Shown: positions 6,264 through 6,300 of the stretch, in pieces
Position numbering within the stretch: the stretch's first letter is position 1
Layout: each line of letters starts with the position of its first letter
DNA from: Deltaproteobacteria bacterium
Lineage (GTDB): Bacteria; Desulfobacterota; GWC2-55-46; S146-70
Length of the DNA stretch: 6,300 nucleotides
Reading direction: 5' to 3'
NCBI GenBank assembly: GCA_015492395.1
Contig: WGFD01000177.1
Coordinates: 1 to 6,300, forward strand
Program-made: the position numbers and the translations under genes
The notes under the pieces: generated by a model
The model's input: the letters and a program-made list of their open reading frames with translations, nothing else
Told to the model about the DNA's origin: nothing
Database searches by the model: none

Positions 6264-6300
6264 CACTGCCGATATATATACGGCACAACCTCTTTAAGGA
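6249..6300 (+). promoter_or_regulatory. Possible weak promoter and ribosome binding site for a gene beyond the right edge
   Basis: TTTAAA (6249-6254) and TATATA (6273-6278), 18 bases apart, give a weak promoter match (four of six in each hexamer). The last bases, TAAGGA, resemble the start of a Shine-Dalgarno about 15 bases beyond the predicted start point. TGCCG (6267-6271) and CGGCA (6281-6285) form an inverted repeat flanking the AT-rich core, which could be an operator. All of this is tentative because the window ends here. Confidence 0.22.

Noticed and set aside
1..6300. CRISPR array, prophage, insertion sequence or defence system
   Set aside because: No regularly spaced repeats, terminal inverted repeats, transposase, integrase or toxin-antitoxin motifs were seen; all sizeable genes belong to housekeeping or carbon-storage families.

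Overview
The window is ordinary bacterial chromosome with intermediate GC. It has frequent ATA isoleucine and AGG/AGA arginine codons, GTG among the start codons, Shine-Dalgarno sites, and sigma-70-like promoters. No phage, transposon, CRISPR, tRNA or rRNA signature was found. The gene types suggest a free-living Gram-negative-type bacterium. A Nitrospirota, Brocadiales (Planctomycetota) or deltaproteobacterial-type lineage is possible, but this is an impression and cannot be settled from the sequence alone.

Layout. At the left edge the first 35 codons of ffh (signal recognition particle protein) run leftward, driven by a clear TTGACA/TATTAT promoter. A 480-base divergent intergenic region follows. 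It holds one doubtful small ORF with a strong Shine-Dalgarno and ends in a near-consensus promoter for glgB. Next come glgB (glycogen branching enzyme, short form without the N1 module), a 235-base gap with foldable sequence and a second promoter, and a large GH57/DUF3536 glycoside hydrolase-like gene. After a further 109 bases comes cysQ (3'(2'),5'-bisphosphate nucleotidase of the inositol monophosphatase superfamily). The last 209 bases hold only a weak convergent ORF candidate and possibly the ribosome binding site of a rightward gene beyond the edge.

How the genes work together. GlgB makes alpha-1,6 branches in glycogen. The GH57-DUF3536 protein keeps the GH57 catalytic residues and probably also acts on an alpha-glucan (hydrolase, glucanotransferase or debranching type), so the two form a glycogen-handling pair. 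Their promoters share four short sequence blocks in the same order, which suggests co-regulation even though each gene has its own promoter. CysQ clears PAP from sulfate metabolism. It is probably read from the GH57 transcript but has no obvious biochemical link to glycogen. Ffh belongs to a separate, divergent unit.

I see no convincing new multi-gene system. The points most worth following are the shared promoter blocks, the structured leader of the GH57 gene, the Cys-rich conserved patch in the GH57-DUF3536 protein, and the two unverified small ORFs.
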